Position numbers and translations under genes: made by a program
DNA from: Archilochus colubris
Lineage: Eukaryota; Chordata; Aves; Apodiformes; Trochilidae
Length of the DNA: 64,000 bases
Assembly (NCBI GenBank): GCA_023079485.1
Contig: CM041115.1
Location: 25,607,505 to 25,671,504, forward strand
Direction: 5' to 3'
Part shown: piece by piece, positions 31,765-43,410 of the stretch
How the letters are laid out: every line of letters starts with the position of its first letter
Position numbering within the stretch: position 1 is the stretch's first letter
The notes under the pieces: generated by a model
Databases searched by the model: none
Seen by the model: only the letters and a program-made list of their open reading frames with translations
Told to the model about the DNA's origin: nothing

Positions 31765-32146
31765 TCCTGAAGGATGAATATAATTTATTTGAACCTTAGT
31801 AAAGTCTTCAATACTGTTTCCCATAACATTCTCCTGCAGAAACTGGCTACGTATGGCCTAGACTGATGTACACTTCACGGGTTAAAATACTGTCTGGATG
31901 ACTGGGCCCAAAGAGTTGTGGTGAATGGAGTTAAACCCAGCTGGTGGCCAGCCACTCTTCAAGTATGAGGGTGGCGTGACACAGGGAAATTGTGGGTTCC
32001 CTATGCCTGGAAGTGTTCAAGGCCAGGTTGAATGGGACTTTGAGCAGCCTGGTCTAGTGGGAAGTGTCCCTTCCTGTGGCAAGAGTGTTGGAACCACATC
32101 CTTTACAACACAAGAAGTTCCATGATTTTATGATTCCATGATTCTA
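31765..32146 (+). mobile_element. CR1, plus strand, internally deleted
   Basis: The 5' part encodes a decayed RT block: FDTVSHNILLQKL with the first base pairs changed, then GLD...WLDDWAQRVVVNGVK. At about 31990-32000 it jumps to the 3' UTR (CCTGGAAGTGTTCAAGGCCA, GGTCTAGTGGGAAGTGTCCC) and ends in the octamer tail CCATGATTTTATGATTCCAT. All RT sequence downstream of the VVNG block is missing. The break lies at nearly the same place as in the copy at 37362-39240. Confidence 0.88.
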
Positions 32147-33839
32147 GCACTTTTAAAATGTGCTAGAAAAGATTAATATCATCTGGAAATGGGAAATACA
32201 ATACTATTGTATTCAGTAGTAAAAATGACATAAAAATACTATAAGTTTTCTATTAAATTCTTTTATTATTAGAAATGTTAATATTAATATTGTATGTTTT
32301 GCTGAAATGTGTTATTATTCCATTCAGAATTACTGTCACAGTCCTTTCTACTATGGAAATCTGGAATCTAATCTAGAGATTTGGTAATCTGTCATTTCTA
32401 TGGTTAAATCAGCCACCTAACTGCAATGACATTTTATATTCACAGTAGTGTCTAAAGCATCCTCTCTGAGCTATTTCTACATATTATTGCTCCTTTCTGC
32501 CTGATGGCATCAAGAAACAGCTCCTTAGTTGCCCACAAAGCTAAGTCTCATCCAAACTCCCATCCCTGCAAAATTCTTTTCTCTAGACTAGAGAAGTGCA
32601 ACACTGTCCTTTTTTTATCCATCTGGAATGATCCTTAAAATACCATTTTTGAGTGATCAATTCAGTCTGTCATTTTGACCATACCAAGACAAACAGACAA
32701 ATTTCCTTGCAAACCACCTGATTCCTTCTTTATGACTATATCCAATCAAGGCTGCCTGAACATTTAGACGCTTTCTGACCAATCCTTAGTACACATCAAT
32801 TTGTTGTCAGAATATTGACACCTAGCTGGGATGCCAGCTTCCATTTTCTATTTCTATTTGTTGAAGCATCCCTTATGATTAGGAAAAGCTGCTTGTAAGT
32901 GCTTGCTTTGCTTTGTTCTTTTTAAATGTTCTTCTTTATAACGTGTTCTTCAATTCTTGACCTTAAAAAGTGTCTGCAGCATAAAAGGCAGACTGAATAT
33001 AATTTCAGTGTTTCTTTCAGTGTTTTTCTGTATCTGCCTCTACTATTCCATTTATTGCCTTATTCTTTATAGTCCTGGGGTTTAAGGCCCTTTTTTAGGG
33101 CTATGCAGGGAGGTAGGGAATGTTTCTATGCATATTACACATTTCAGCATGAGAACCATTTAAATAAATACACATACAGTAAAACACTTGCTTTCCTAAT
33201 TATGAGATTTAAGTATTCCTCAGATACTATTCATAGTATCTGATAACAGAGAGACCAAAGTATTGAATGAAACATTTTAGTTTTCTTCTGTGCCAGCAGA
33301 GGTACTGAGTGGCTGTTTTGTCAGGCCAGTTCAAAAATCCTCAGTCTTTGGACTTGTGTCTTTCCTAGCATTTCTGGTAAGCATTCCTTTAGACGTGTGC
33401 TGTGTCAGGGCTGTGCTCCAGGATATGGACTAGGGCTAGGGCAAGGACAAGAGCAGTCTGTCCAGGCTGCCCCAGCAGTGTTCAAGGCTCTATTCAAAGT
33501 AACATCAGGGATGATGGGGGGAACTCAGGCCTCAAGGCTCTTGCTCTAAATCAAAGGATTATCATCACTAATTTAAATTTAATCCCTATTTCCTTTAAAT
33601 GATTCAGTAAAAGAAACACAGAGTCCAATACAGTGATTTGAATGTTAATCTGTTTTTCTTTGCTGTGGTAGCTAGTGTAACTGCTAACAGATGAAAAGGA
33701 GTACAGGTTAGCAAACAACCCTGAGAGTCCTACTGCTCTGTGTTACCTTGTTGCTCTTCCCAGATGAGCAGATAGTGGAACTAATAAAAGACTTGTGTAT
33801 GATGTGCAGAAACAAATATTGCAACCCATGGAATGTTAT
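32147..33839. other. Unassigned DNA, about 1.7 kb
   Basis: No recognisable gene or transposon. The segment 33390-33550 is GC-richer than its surroundings and could be a repeat remnant of unknown type. Confidence 0.4.
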
Positions 33840-34070
33840 AAAGCAGGTATGTTTATTACAGTGCCGGGTACAAGGTGGATCTCTCCTCCTAACTTGCACA
33901 CCACAGCAAAATACAGGCAGCTATTTATTACACAAAATTATACATATGCATTACAGAAGCATGAATATGCATACAAGAAGAGAGGTTATTCAAATCAGCT
34001 GTTAACATAAACAGCTGTTTCCATCCATTTTCTCATGCACACTGTCCTCTGGTGGTTGTGGGCAGGGGTA
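33840..34070 (-). mobile_element. Possible ERV LTR remnant
   Basis: The sequence AAGCAGGTATGTTTATTACA, GTGCCGGGTACAAGG, TGGATCTCTCCTCCTAACTT, GCACACCACAGC, then ATGCATTACAGAAGCATGAA and ATGCATACAAGAAGAGA resembles the R/U5 side of an avian ERV LTR in minus orientation. AATAAA on the minus strand (TTTATT at about 33850) would be the polyadenylation signal. I have no paired ends or duplication. A plain similarity search would confirm or remove this call. Confidence 0.4.
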
Positions 34071-37000
34071 ATTTTAAATTCAAGATCTAGGTCAAAGAAT
34101 CTGATGTTTCAAAAGTACCGATAGTGAACAAAACCTACTACTTGTAGTCTGGGATGAAATCTGAATGACCTGCAGGTGAATAGTTCATTAATGTCATCTA
34201 ATAAAGACCTGGTTTTCATGTTTCTCTGAGAAGACATGTGTCTCTCTACATCTTTTACAGGTTAAGAATTTTTAAGGATTTCTATTTAATCTTTCCACTA
34301 AGAGTGGCATGAAAAAGCCTTTGAAATCTTTGGATAATTCAGCAGTGTTTACAGCAGATGGCTTCCTCTTTGAAGATTTGACACATTATTAATTGGCTAG
34401 TATTAAGTTCTGACATATATTCAGTAAAGATATTTTGGGTCTAAATCTAAATTAAAATCCTTTGATAGCAAATCTGATCTGATCTTTCTGGATCAATTGC
34501 TTCAAACTGGATTATTGTACTGAGCAAGTGTTTTAATGCAGCATATCAGAATTGATTTGCTTTACAAGAGTTTGTCTCACTTTAATTAGATAAAGAGAAA
34601 TATTTTATCATTTCAGACTTTTACTAGTTTTGATATATAATAGTTTTTGATCTATAATGATGTTTTATGCAAAACTGTATCTGGCAGTTTACTGAAAGGA
34701 ATTACTATTACCTATTGCATTATGACACATGGAAAATAGGTTCTGATTCTGTGAGATTAAAAAAAATGTAATAAAAAAATCTTATTAATACTTTATGCGT
34801 ATGTTGGCTATATGCAAATCACTCCTGTTCACCTGCTGTGTGTGAATAATTTGGGAAATCCGAAGATCACATTAATGAAAAATGTCATAGTCTTTGAACA
34901 ACTTTATTCATCAAGTAATTTTCTGTGGAGAAGGTTTGCTTGAGGTTTTTTTTGAGGGTGGATGGTAGAGAAAATAAGAAGAATCAAGAGATATCTAAAA
35001 GTTTAAATTTATGAATGAAACTCTTGCAGATGCTTCTAGTCAGCTGCTCATTCTTAACTGCTGCTTGTACAAAAGATTGTAGAGACTGCCTTCAGTGACA
35101 TTTCCAGCTTCAGATTTTCACAGCATTGAATTGTTCTTTAAGAGATGTTGACTGTTTTCTTCACTTTCTATTTCCTCGCCACTCTCAATGAAGGGCTAGT
35201 ACTTAATGGGGGCTCAATATCTTTTGAGTTTCTGTCACCAGCACTTTGATACATCTTATGTGTTTGATTGTTCTTCAGAGTCACTGCCTGCTTACGCATC
35301 CCCTCAGTAGCTAAAAAAGGCAATGAATGAAGCAATAAGGCAACTACTCAGATAAATTCTTTGAACTGCTGTGATAAAATTGTCTGAACTTGACTCCATT
35401 TGTTAAAACCAAGGGCTGGGTATAGTTAGAAACAATCCTCAATGAGAATTCTCTTAGAAACTGATTCTTCAAATGAACGTTCTGCAAAAAAATGAGCATC
35501 TGACGCAGCCCATCATTTTCATTTAGGCTGGAAATAGACAGAGATTACCTTAGCTTTCATACTTCAAAAACAATTCCATTGATCCAATCTTTTTTCTTTT
35601 CCTTTTTCTCTTTTCTTGGCTGGGTTGTTTGAGTTAGCAGTTTGAATTATTGTGGCATGTTTTCCTACTGACTGTTCTTCACTTTTTTTTTTGGACTGTG
35701 CAAAAAAAAGAAAAAGAAAATGTTCACACATTTTTCTCTCAGCCAGAAAATATGAAATACATGAATATGTAATAAGTGCATAGTAACACACTTAACAGTG
35801 TTTCAAGTTAGAGTCCAGTAGTATAAAAACATTTTTGTAGCTTAAAAATTAAAAAGAGTTATTTTGCATGGAATACATTTTTACAAAGAAAATTTGAAGT
35901 CCAATCTGATTAAAACCAAGAAAAATTTCTAATTTCTGTTTTCAAACAATTTTCATAAGAATTTCCAGCACATGCATAAAGGCATGATTATGTCACAGGT
36001 GTTATGCTGTGAATGTCTTTTAAATAAATATGTATAAATACGTGTTTGCCTCCTTGAGAAGGATGACATGGAAGTACTCATAGACCACTACAGGAGTAGT
36101 GATCTACTGAGTGGTCTACTACTACATAGTATTAGTTTTAATAAAATCTCTCTGAAATACAAATAGTAGTGTCTTTATCCAATAGAAATACTAATTTTGT
36201 AAAGTTTGTGTAACATACCCTTTGCAGTGCTGTAAGTTGTACTGTGTCGGTGTGATGCTGGTGCCACATGCATACAAAATATTAAAATGAGTCAGGAGGG
36301 AGAAAGGCAAAAGATATTATATAAAAGTGCTAAAAAACCCCATCAGTGCTTACAAAGGTTTGGCATATGTTGATTAGTTCATGCATTAAAAATGACAATT
36401 TACCTTAAGGTTTCTTTCTTAAAGGTGTAAAAGGTTTGCATTTAATGTAAGGCAGCATATTGCAGTCTGGCTTTTTGCTCAGAAATTATTCAAATGACAC
36501 AATGAAGCCCATTCTTCTCATCATGCTTTTTGTACACTCCCAAGAAAACATGTACTTGTGGCCTAGATTACTTTTTTTTTAATGAAAAAGAGAAATGAGA
36601 AGGTGGAGAACAATTTTTTAGAAAACCTACAAAAATGAAACTCCAATTGTTGGCCTCAAATATTCTTCACACTGAAATCTCTTAGAATATTGATGCTGGT
36701 ATATGCTGTCTCTTTAAAGATGTAATTGGCAGATAAGAGGATAAGAGCCCTTTTCTGACAAGATATTCCATTCATTGAGAGAATCATTCCCCCTAACCCG
36801 TCAAATGCCTTTCTTTCCTTCATCAGATGCCTTGCATTTTTTGGTTTGTGTTAATGATGAAGACGTGGTATTATATATTGGTCATTCTGTGTGCTGGGTA
36901 ATATCACAGAACTTAACTGTCCCCAGGAGGTTAGAATTATGTGTTGGGGACATTTTCAGAGCATCATCAAAGCTCTGAGATTTACTCACTAAAGCTTTAC

Positions 37001-37361
37001 TCACTGACAGTAAAACCATAAGCAATCCATGACTGTTGGTTCTGCCAACACAAAAGCTGCTGGAAGTATACCAGTTTTCCCATAGTGATGAATACAGACT
37101 CCTGCAGCTTTTAGAGATTATATTATAAGAAAATTACTAGTTGCAGAAAGTATATTGTCATTTTTGCCTTATGTTTCTACACTTTCTGTGAAAAGTTCAG
37201 CTGCTGTTGCCACTTGGAAACATTGGTTTTTGTTTAGTGACATTTGCCCCAATAAAAGCATCTATAAGGTAATTATCAGCTGTTTAAGAAGCAGAAATTC
37301 TACAAGAACATTACATTTTTTTTAGCATATACACAGATATATTCATTAGGATATATGTATA
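34071..37361. other. About 3.3 kb of unassigned AT-rich DNA
   Basis: No gene, RNA or transposon recognised. It includes an imperfect cruciform-forming segment at 36081-36118 and a T run near 36571. Confidence 0.45.
36081..36118. repeat. Nested inverted repeats
   Basis: TAGACCACT (36081-36089) pairs exactly with AGTGGTCTA (36110-36118). Inside it, the overlapping CACTAC (36086-36091) can alternatively pair with GTAGTG (36096-36101). The segment could form alternative hairpins. Confidence 0.65.
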
Positions 37362-37469
37362 TATTGGAGAGACAACGAAGCAAGGCACAACCAATCTATA
37401 ACACTCCTGGAATGCATCAATGATCATTTCCTCCTCCAAGTGACATAGGAACCAACAAGGATAGATACC

Positions 37470-38010
37470 ATGCTAGACTTTGTGCTCACTAAGAGGAAAG
37501 GGCTTGTAGGGAATGTTAAGCTCATAGGTCACCTTGGCTGCTGTGACCATGAGATGGTGGAGGAGATAGTGGAGTCCAAGATTCTTAGGATGGCAAAGAA
37601 GGGGGTGGCAAGCTTGAAACCCTTGACTTCAGAAGGGCCAATTTTGGCCTCTTCAGGAAATTTCTTGGTAGGGTACCATATGACAAGATTCTGGAAGGAA
37701 TGTAAGCCCAAGAAAGCTGGTGGACTTTCAAGGATCATCTCCTCCAAGCTCAATAACACTTTATTCCTAAAAAGAAGAAATCAGGAAAAAAGTCCAGGAA
37801 ACCTATATGGACAAACAAGGAACTCCTGGCCAAAATCAGACACAAAAGGGAAATCCACAAAGGTTGGAAACAAGGACAGACAACCTGGGAGGATTACAAG
37901 GAAATTGTTCATGAAATCAGAAACCACCTTAGAAAAGCTAAAGCCCTGGCGGAGTCAAATCTGGCCAGGGCTATTAAAGATAACAAAAAAGGTTTCTACA
38001 GATATGTATG
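37470..38010 (+). pseudogene. CR1 ORF2 endonuclease C-half and linker remnant
   Basis: The frame opens MLDFVLTKRKGLVGNVKLIG, followed by HLGCCDHEMVE, the conserved C-terminal endonuclease block containing the catalytic DH pair. Beyond roughly residue 45 the conserved residues continue only with frame changes (for example KTKEAYREW-type sequence scattered between frames). The open frame runs on to 38162 only because the A/C-rich expansion happens to lack stops; residues after about 180 are lysine/asparagine/proline filler. No functional protein is expected. Confidence 0.8.
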
Positions 38011-38130
38011 AGAAAAAAAGAAAAAAGAAAAAAACAACAAAACAAAACAAAACAAACCCCAAACCCACAAGAAAACCAAAACAAACAAAAAAAAACCCAA
38101 ACAAAAACCAAACAAAAAACCCCAAGAGAG
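38008..38130. repeat. A/C-rich simple-sequence expansion inside CR1 ORF2
   Basis: About 120 bases of GAAAAAA, AAAAC and AAACCC units with almost no T. CR1 coding sequence is recognisable on both sides: GGTTTCTACAGATATGT before, and GTGTGGGG, then GCTGAAGTACTCAATGACTT, after. The expansion therefore grew in place from the A-rich lysine codons of the linker, or it was inserted there. Confidence 0.85.
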
Positions 38131-38619
38131 AGTGTGGGGTGCCTCTAGAGTGGTACAGGTGACCTGGTTACTTAGAGAAGGCTGAAGTACTCAATGACTT
38201 CTTTGCTTCGGTCTTCACTGCTAACCACTTGAGCCACACCACCCAAGTCACAGAAGGCAATGACTGGGTCTGGGAGAGTGAAATGCCACCCAGAGTAAGT
38301 GTAGATAAGGTCTAGAAACACATAGACAACCTGAAAATGCACAAGTCCATGGGATCTGATGAGACACATCCGCAGGTCCTGAAGGAACTGGCAGCTGAAA
38401 TTGCTAGGCCACTAGCCATCATATTTGAGAAGTGATGGAGAACATTCTGGAGAAGTTCTCAGTGGCTGGAAAAGGGTTAACCCCTTCTTAAAAAAGTTAA
38501 ACCCAGAGAACTACAGACCAGTCAGTCTCTCATGTCTGTGGCAGGTAAAATCATGGAGCAGATGCTCCTTGCATCTGTACTAAGACACATAAAAAACAAT
38601 GAAGTGACCAGTTACAGCC

Positions 38620-38856
38620 AAAATCATATCTGATGAATATGGTGGCTTTCTATGATAGGGTTACAGCTCTGGTAGGTTTGGGAAGAGCAACTGATGTAAT
38701 CTATCTGGACTTGTCCAAGACATTTGACACTTTCCCACATGATATCCTTGTCTCTAAGATGGAGAGACATAGATTTGATGGATGGACCACTCCATGGATA
38801 ACGAGCTGGATAGAAGGTCATACTCAGAGTGTGATCAATGGCTTGATATTTATCTG
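38620..38856 (+). pseudogene. CR1 ORF2 RT fingers remnant
   Basis: A 74-codon frame (38633-38857) reads [40 protein letters not shown], then [18 protein letters not shown] and VINGL. It keeps the first catalytic aspartate (YLDLSK) but ends at the deletion junction before the palm FADD motif. Confidence 0.85.
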
Positions 38857-39240
38857 AAAACCAATGACAAGTGGAGTTGTTCAAGTGAACTTTCAGGGGC
38901 CTTCCAATACCTGAAGAGAACCTACAGGAAGTCCCGGGGAGACTTCCATAAGAGCTTCCAGTGACAGAAGAAGGGAAATCTTATTTGAACTGAAGGAGAA
39001 TAGGTTTAGACTGGGTGACAGGAAGAGGTTCTTTAGTACAAGCGTGGTGAGACTCTGGAACAGATTTCCCAGAGAAGTTGTGGTTGTCCCCTTCCTGGAA
39101 GTGTTCAAGTGTTCAAGGTTAGACTGCATGAGGCCTCGAGCAACCCTGTAGATGAGAGGTGTCCCTGTCCACTGCAAGGAGGTCAGAGTAGATGGTCTCT
39201 AAGGTCCCTTTTAACCTAGGCCATTCTATTACTCTATGAT

Positions 39241-40193
39241 TTCCTGTAGTAGCTTCTTATTTTTTTCCTATTTGCAGATAGGACAGAATGCTGATATTTT
39301 CCTACACACTCATTGTGAACTATAATATACTTGTACAACCTGTTTTAATAATATACCCTCTTACTGTATTCTCATAGTTGTTTCCCACAGTTACTAAAAT
39401 CTTTTGGATTCCTTTTCCATCAGCAGACTTACAGGAACAATCAGTTTGTACTCCTGCTCTGCCTATACTCTTGTGATAATTTTAATCTGAAAATACGGTG
39501 TTGTACTATAAATCTATTTCTATACCCTCTTTCCTTCTTTTCAGATGTTGGTTGATTTTATTCTTAATCATATTCAGTTCACAGTTACAGTCACTAAATG
39601 CTGGCTGTAACATTCATGGTCTTTGCCATCTGGTGCTGTGAGGGAATATTGTGGAAGCACATTTAGGTGGGCTCTTGAGCAGTGTATATATTACAGAAAT
39701 TCCCAACCACTATAGGAGTTGGTCAAGTCATTTGAATGCAGACTCCTGGTTTTTACCTGGTGTCTTTCCACTTCACAGCTGTTGCTTGTTTGCCTCCAAA
39801 ATGAAAAAAAAAAAAAAATTTGTGAATTTAACCCTACATCTTTGAAACCTGGCTTTCCTGGGTTCAAAAAGGGAGGTGGCAGCTCCTGACTGCCCACTAC
39901 CTCTCTGGAGACTTGCCCTTGATGGGTGGAGAGAAGGATGACAGGATGAGGTCTTGGGCAGGGTATGTGTCCAGATGCAGCCAACACCATCTGCTCACCT
40001 GCACACCAAAGCAGAGTAGGATGCACATCACTGCTCTGCATTTGTCAGATAAATCATGAACTTGGTGTAAATCCAGGTGTGTGAAGCAGTTTGTGTGAAA
40101 CAAATGAATGAAACTGGTGCTGAACTGACACCACTACTGTTTTTCTGTCACTGCTTATAGAGCACCAAACGAATATAAACAGTACCATAGGGC
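39241..40193. other. Unassigned DNA, about 950 bp
   Basis: Contains an A run at about 39804-39819 and a mildly GC-rich segment at 39850-40080 with short frames on both strands. No family signature. Confidence 0.4.
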
Positions 40194-40282
40194 TTTTTGT
40201 TGGTTTTTTTTTTTTTTGGGTGGGGGTGTTGGTTTGTTTGTTGTTTGCTTGTTTGTTTGTATTTTTTTGTTTTTTGTTTTAA
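40194..40282. repeat. T/G-rich low-complexity tract
   Basis: Poly-T, a TGGGGGTG core and GTTT units. No coding meaning. Confidence 0.85.
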
Positions 40283-42134
40283 TACTGTGAGTTGTTTGTG
40301 CCAGTTAATTTATCCTAATTTTTAAAAAGAGTGTTCTCCTTCAATTAAGACAAAGAATAGTTTTCATCTTGTAACACCACACTTCTGATTGTATTTGAAG
40401 TAAATTTTCAGTGTGGGGGCAAGTAAAGTAAAACATAGCTTCAAGTTTCTTCTATGTCATGCTATTTGTAGTCTGCTGGGATACCTCAGTCATGTCCGCT
40501 TGTAACAATTAAACTGACAATAGGAAATGCTGTAAATCAGCTTAAATTACTATTCTTTCCAGCCATACCTCTAAAATTTTGCAATGTTGGAGAAATGGGC
40601 GAGAAGTAATTTTTAATTCTCAGATCTGTGCAATTCCTGAATCTGCTGTCTTTCATGCAAAATCTCTTGAAATGTCTTCTGATTTGCTATATAAATACTG
40701 GGAAAGGAGACTATAAGTGCATGGCTTCCTTCAGTGTTTTACAAATGCAATTAGCTTAGGAGCAGTACATGTCTGTCAATATAATAAGCAGAAAGCAGAA
40801 TCATTCTGCCTCCAAGTTGCTTAAATAATGATTTCTTGACAAATTACAAAAATAAAATTTTAAAAAGGCACCTGTGAAATCACTTTAAAATCTACCCATT
40901 CTTTGGAGGCAGCCCTTACTATGATGTTCCTACACTGAAGAAGGAAATAATTAAGGAAATTCGGATATATTAGTATTTTTAATTTAGAAATATTTTAACT
41001 TCTTAATTTTTTCATTTCTGCAAATTATTACTTTTTAAAATGTTTCCAGGTAAATACTAATATTGCGTGAATTACTCAAAATCCCTTGTTTTATGTTCTG
41101 AAAAATAATGTTCTCATGTCATTTAAACACAATGCCCATCAATATAAGAACCCAGTTAATGGCTAAGGAAGGTGGAATATTTTTTCTTTTGTTGACACGA
41201 GTAAGACTACAATTGTTAAAAACTCTCTGAAGGAATGCCATTTTTTTCACTCTCTGATGTTGTTATTTTGATGATTTCTTAGAAAAACTTCCTAGGCCTT
41301 GATTTTTTAATTATTATAATCTACATTAATCTGCATTATAATTACTTCCTTATACTTGTTTTATGTTTTCTACTCAAGCCTAGGCTAGAAATTTTTTTAT
41401 TGCTGTGTTAAATTAAGTATTTCCTTTCAGTTGTTTCCATTCTTGGAATGCCATAAATATCCTAGTACTATTCATCCTGAGCAATAAAAAAACATCTTAG
41501 ACATTCCTAACCTTATCCAAATATTTTCGTAATAGACTCTCCCACTTTATCTGTTTTCACTTTACCCTACTTTACTGTTTTCAATGAGTGCTGTATCTCT
41601 TTCCTCACATGATTTAGATCACATTTTTTCAAGCTTGTGCATCTTACATTAGGCATAGTGGTCTATGTGCTCAGAGCAGTTGTTTAAATATTGACCCTCA
41701 GCCCAAATTTTTAATCATTATCGGGGTCTTGTCTTTGTAGGTCATTTAGAAGACACTACTAATTAAGTAGTCTGTAGTATCATTATGTATGCACTGTATT
41801 TGTGACAGCAATGGAGGTGGACTGGAATTCCAAAATTTCACCCACAATTTTGTTTTTGTGTGGTTTAATCTGTATTTAATTAATTTAACTGACTGTATAA
41901 TGGCAGAAAATTATTTGCATGTATGGGAAACACACTTTGGTCTTCTAAATCATCTTGTGGTGGAGTTATTAATATGTGAAAGGTTTATGATTATCTCTAA
42001 CATGTGCACTGCTTTTAAAATGCAAGTTACCAAGAAAGGAATGGGAAAATTAAAAGAGCAGGATGTATACCTTGTGAAGAATAGTCAAGTTTCTTGCAAG
42101 TGGATTCATGTAAGCAGCTTTTAAGAGAGGTCTT

Positions 42135-42177
42135 AATTATCAGTGTATCTGATAATTATAACTGCAGAGTTATAATT
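42135..42177. repeat. Two adjoining perfect hairpins in 43 bases
   Basis: AATTATCAG (42135-42143) pairs with CTGATAATT (42149-42157) around TGTAT. Overlapping its end, AATTATAACT (42154-42163) pairs with AGTTATAATT (42168-42177) around GCAG. The two stems share four bases, so they are mutually exclusive at their junction. Confidence 0.8.
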
Positions 42178-43363
42178 TCTTACATTGTCATGAGAGTTAA
42201 CATCTTCATTTTTCAAATAATAAATCCAAACCATTATTTGTGCATTTTATGATACTGTGGGCCTGCCCTGGGTGTCACTGCCTGCAATAGTGCACTATCA
42301 CATAATGAGGTATGTTTCAGAAGATAAAATCTCTTTTTCTTCTTTGTCATGCATGTGGCATGCAATGCAACTTACTGCATAACAAGCGTCATAGTTAAGT
42401 ACTCAGTCTCATGTAATGATTCTTTCATTTAAAGACAATCTGCTGCATTAGAGTAAAAATTTTCAAAAGACAGGAAAAAATTTTTGTTCGTCTGAGGACT
42501 TTGGATTTTGTACTTGACCATGTTAGTCGGATAGACTAAAACATCAGGAAGAAGACTTATGCTGGTGCCTTGAATCCAGATTGGAAATTCAATATTTCAC
42601 TATGCATATACTTCTTATTTTACTTTTTTACTTAACTTTGATTAAAAAAAAATAAAATTAATCTTTCTTCTAAATTACACTGCTTATAAAATATTTTTAA
42701 ATCCTGATTTGATTCTTACTCTCCAGGCCTTTATAAAAACAAATGATACAGTTAAAAATTCACTGGTGCAGGTATTGTAAGAACTTTGAGGATATTAGAA
42801 AATGAGAGGTTTTATGTCCAGACAAATTTTGTAGAACATTATTATACTGCCAGAAGAATTAATGGCAAGCACTATTTTCCATAAGATTGTTATTAAACAT
42901 GGCCTAACTTTAGGGGAAAAGGCAGACAGTGATAAATTATAGAGGAATGAAGAATTATCTGAATATGAGGAGGTACAGTTGAAAATGAGCTAATTCAAAT
43001 CATTATTAGCACTAGAAATCTGATAGTAAAATGAGTGGAGCCAAATTTTAAAGGTCTTCACAAGGCACTATTTATATAACCAGTAGGCATCCAGCACTTC
43101 TAATGAATGTTCAGAATTTGTGCTAGTTGGAACTTTACAAATGTATGCAAAACCAAAAGTTTTAAAACTCTTTAGACTACAATTTTTGCTTTTAAGTTTA
43201 TGCTAATAGGAGCCATTTCTGTGCAGAGCTTTAGCAGAAAAAAGATCTCATATAGACCAATAGAGATCTCTAAATGGGATCACTCAACACACTCTGAAAT
43301 CTACAGTTGTCTCAAGTGGATGAGAAAGCTTCATTGGAAAAAGTGAAAATCTGAGTATGTGGT

Positions 43364-43410
43364 GTGTTTTGTTTTGTTTTGATTTTTTATTGTTATTATT
43401 ATTATTATTC
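43364..43410. repeat. (TTTTG)n and (ATT)n microsatellite
   Basis: GTTTT units are followed by ATT units ending ATTATTATTATTATT. Confidence 0.85.

Larger units (their letters stand above)
37362..39240 (+). mobile_element. CR1 LINE, plus strand, 1.9 kb, internally deleted
   Basis: It runs from the middle of the endonuclease domain (about 37362) through the EN-RT linker and the RT fingers, then jumps near 38860 to the ORF2 C-terminus (CAATACCTGAAGAGAACCTA, TTTAGACTGGGTGACAGGA). It ends in the 3' UTR and tail (AAGGTCCCTTTTAACCTAGG, CATTCTATTACTCTATGAT). The RT palm with the FADD catalytic motif is absent. A 120-bp A/C-rich simple-sequence expansion at 38008-38130 sits inside the linker. Frameshifts are present throughout. 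It is a dead copy. Confidence 0.92.

Noticed and set aside
38008..38162. Lysine/asparagine-rich C-terminus of the 230-codon frame as a real protein tail
   Set aside because: It is translated simple-sequence DNA within a dead CR1.
41789..42124. 111-codon frame as a gene
   Set aside because: No recognisable motif and unremarkable context; chance in AT-rich DNA.
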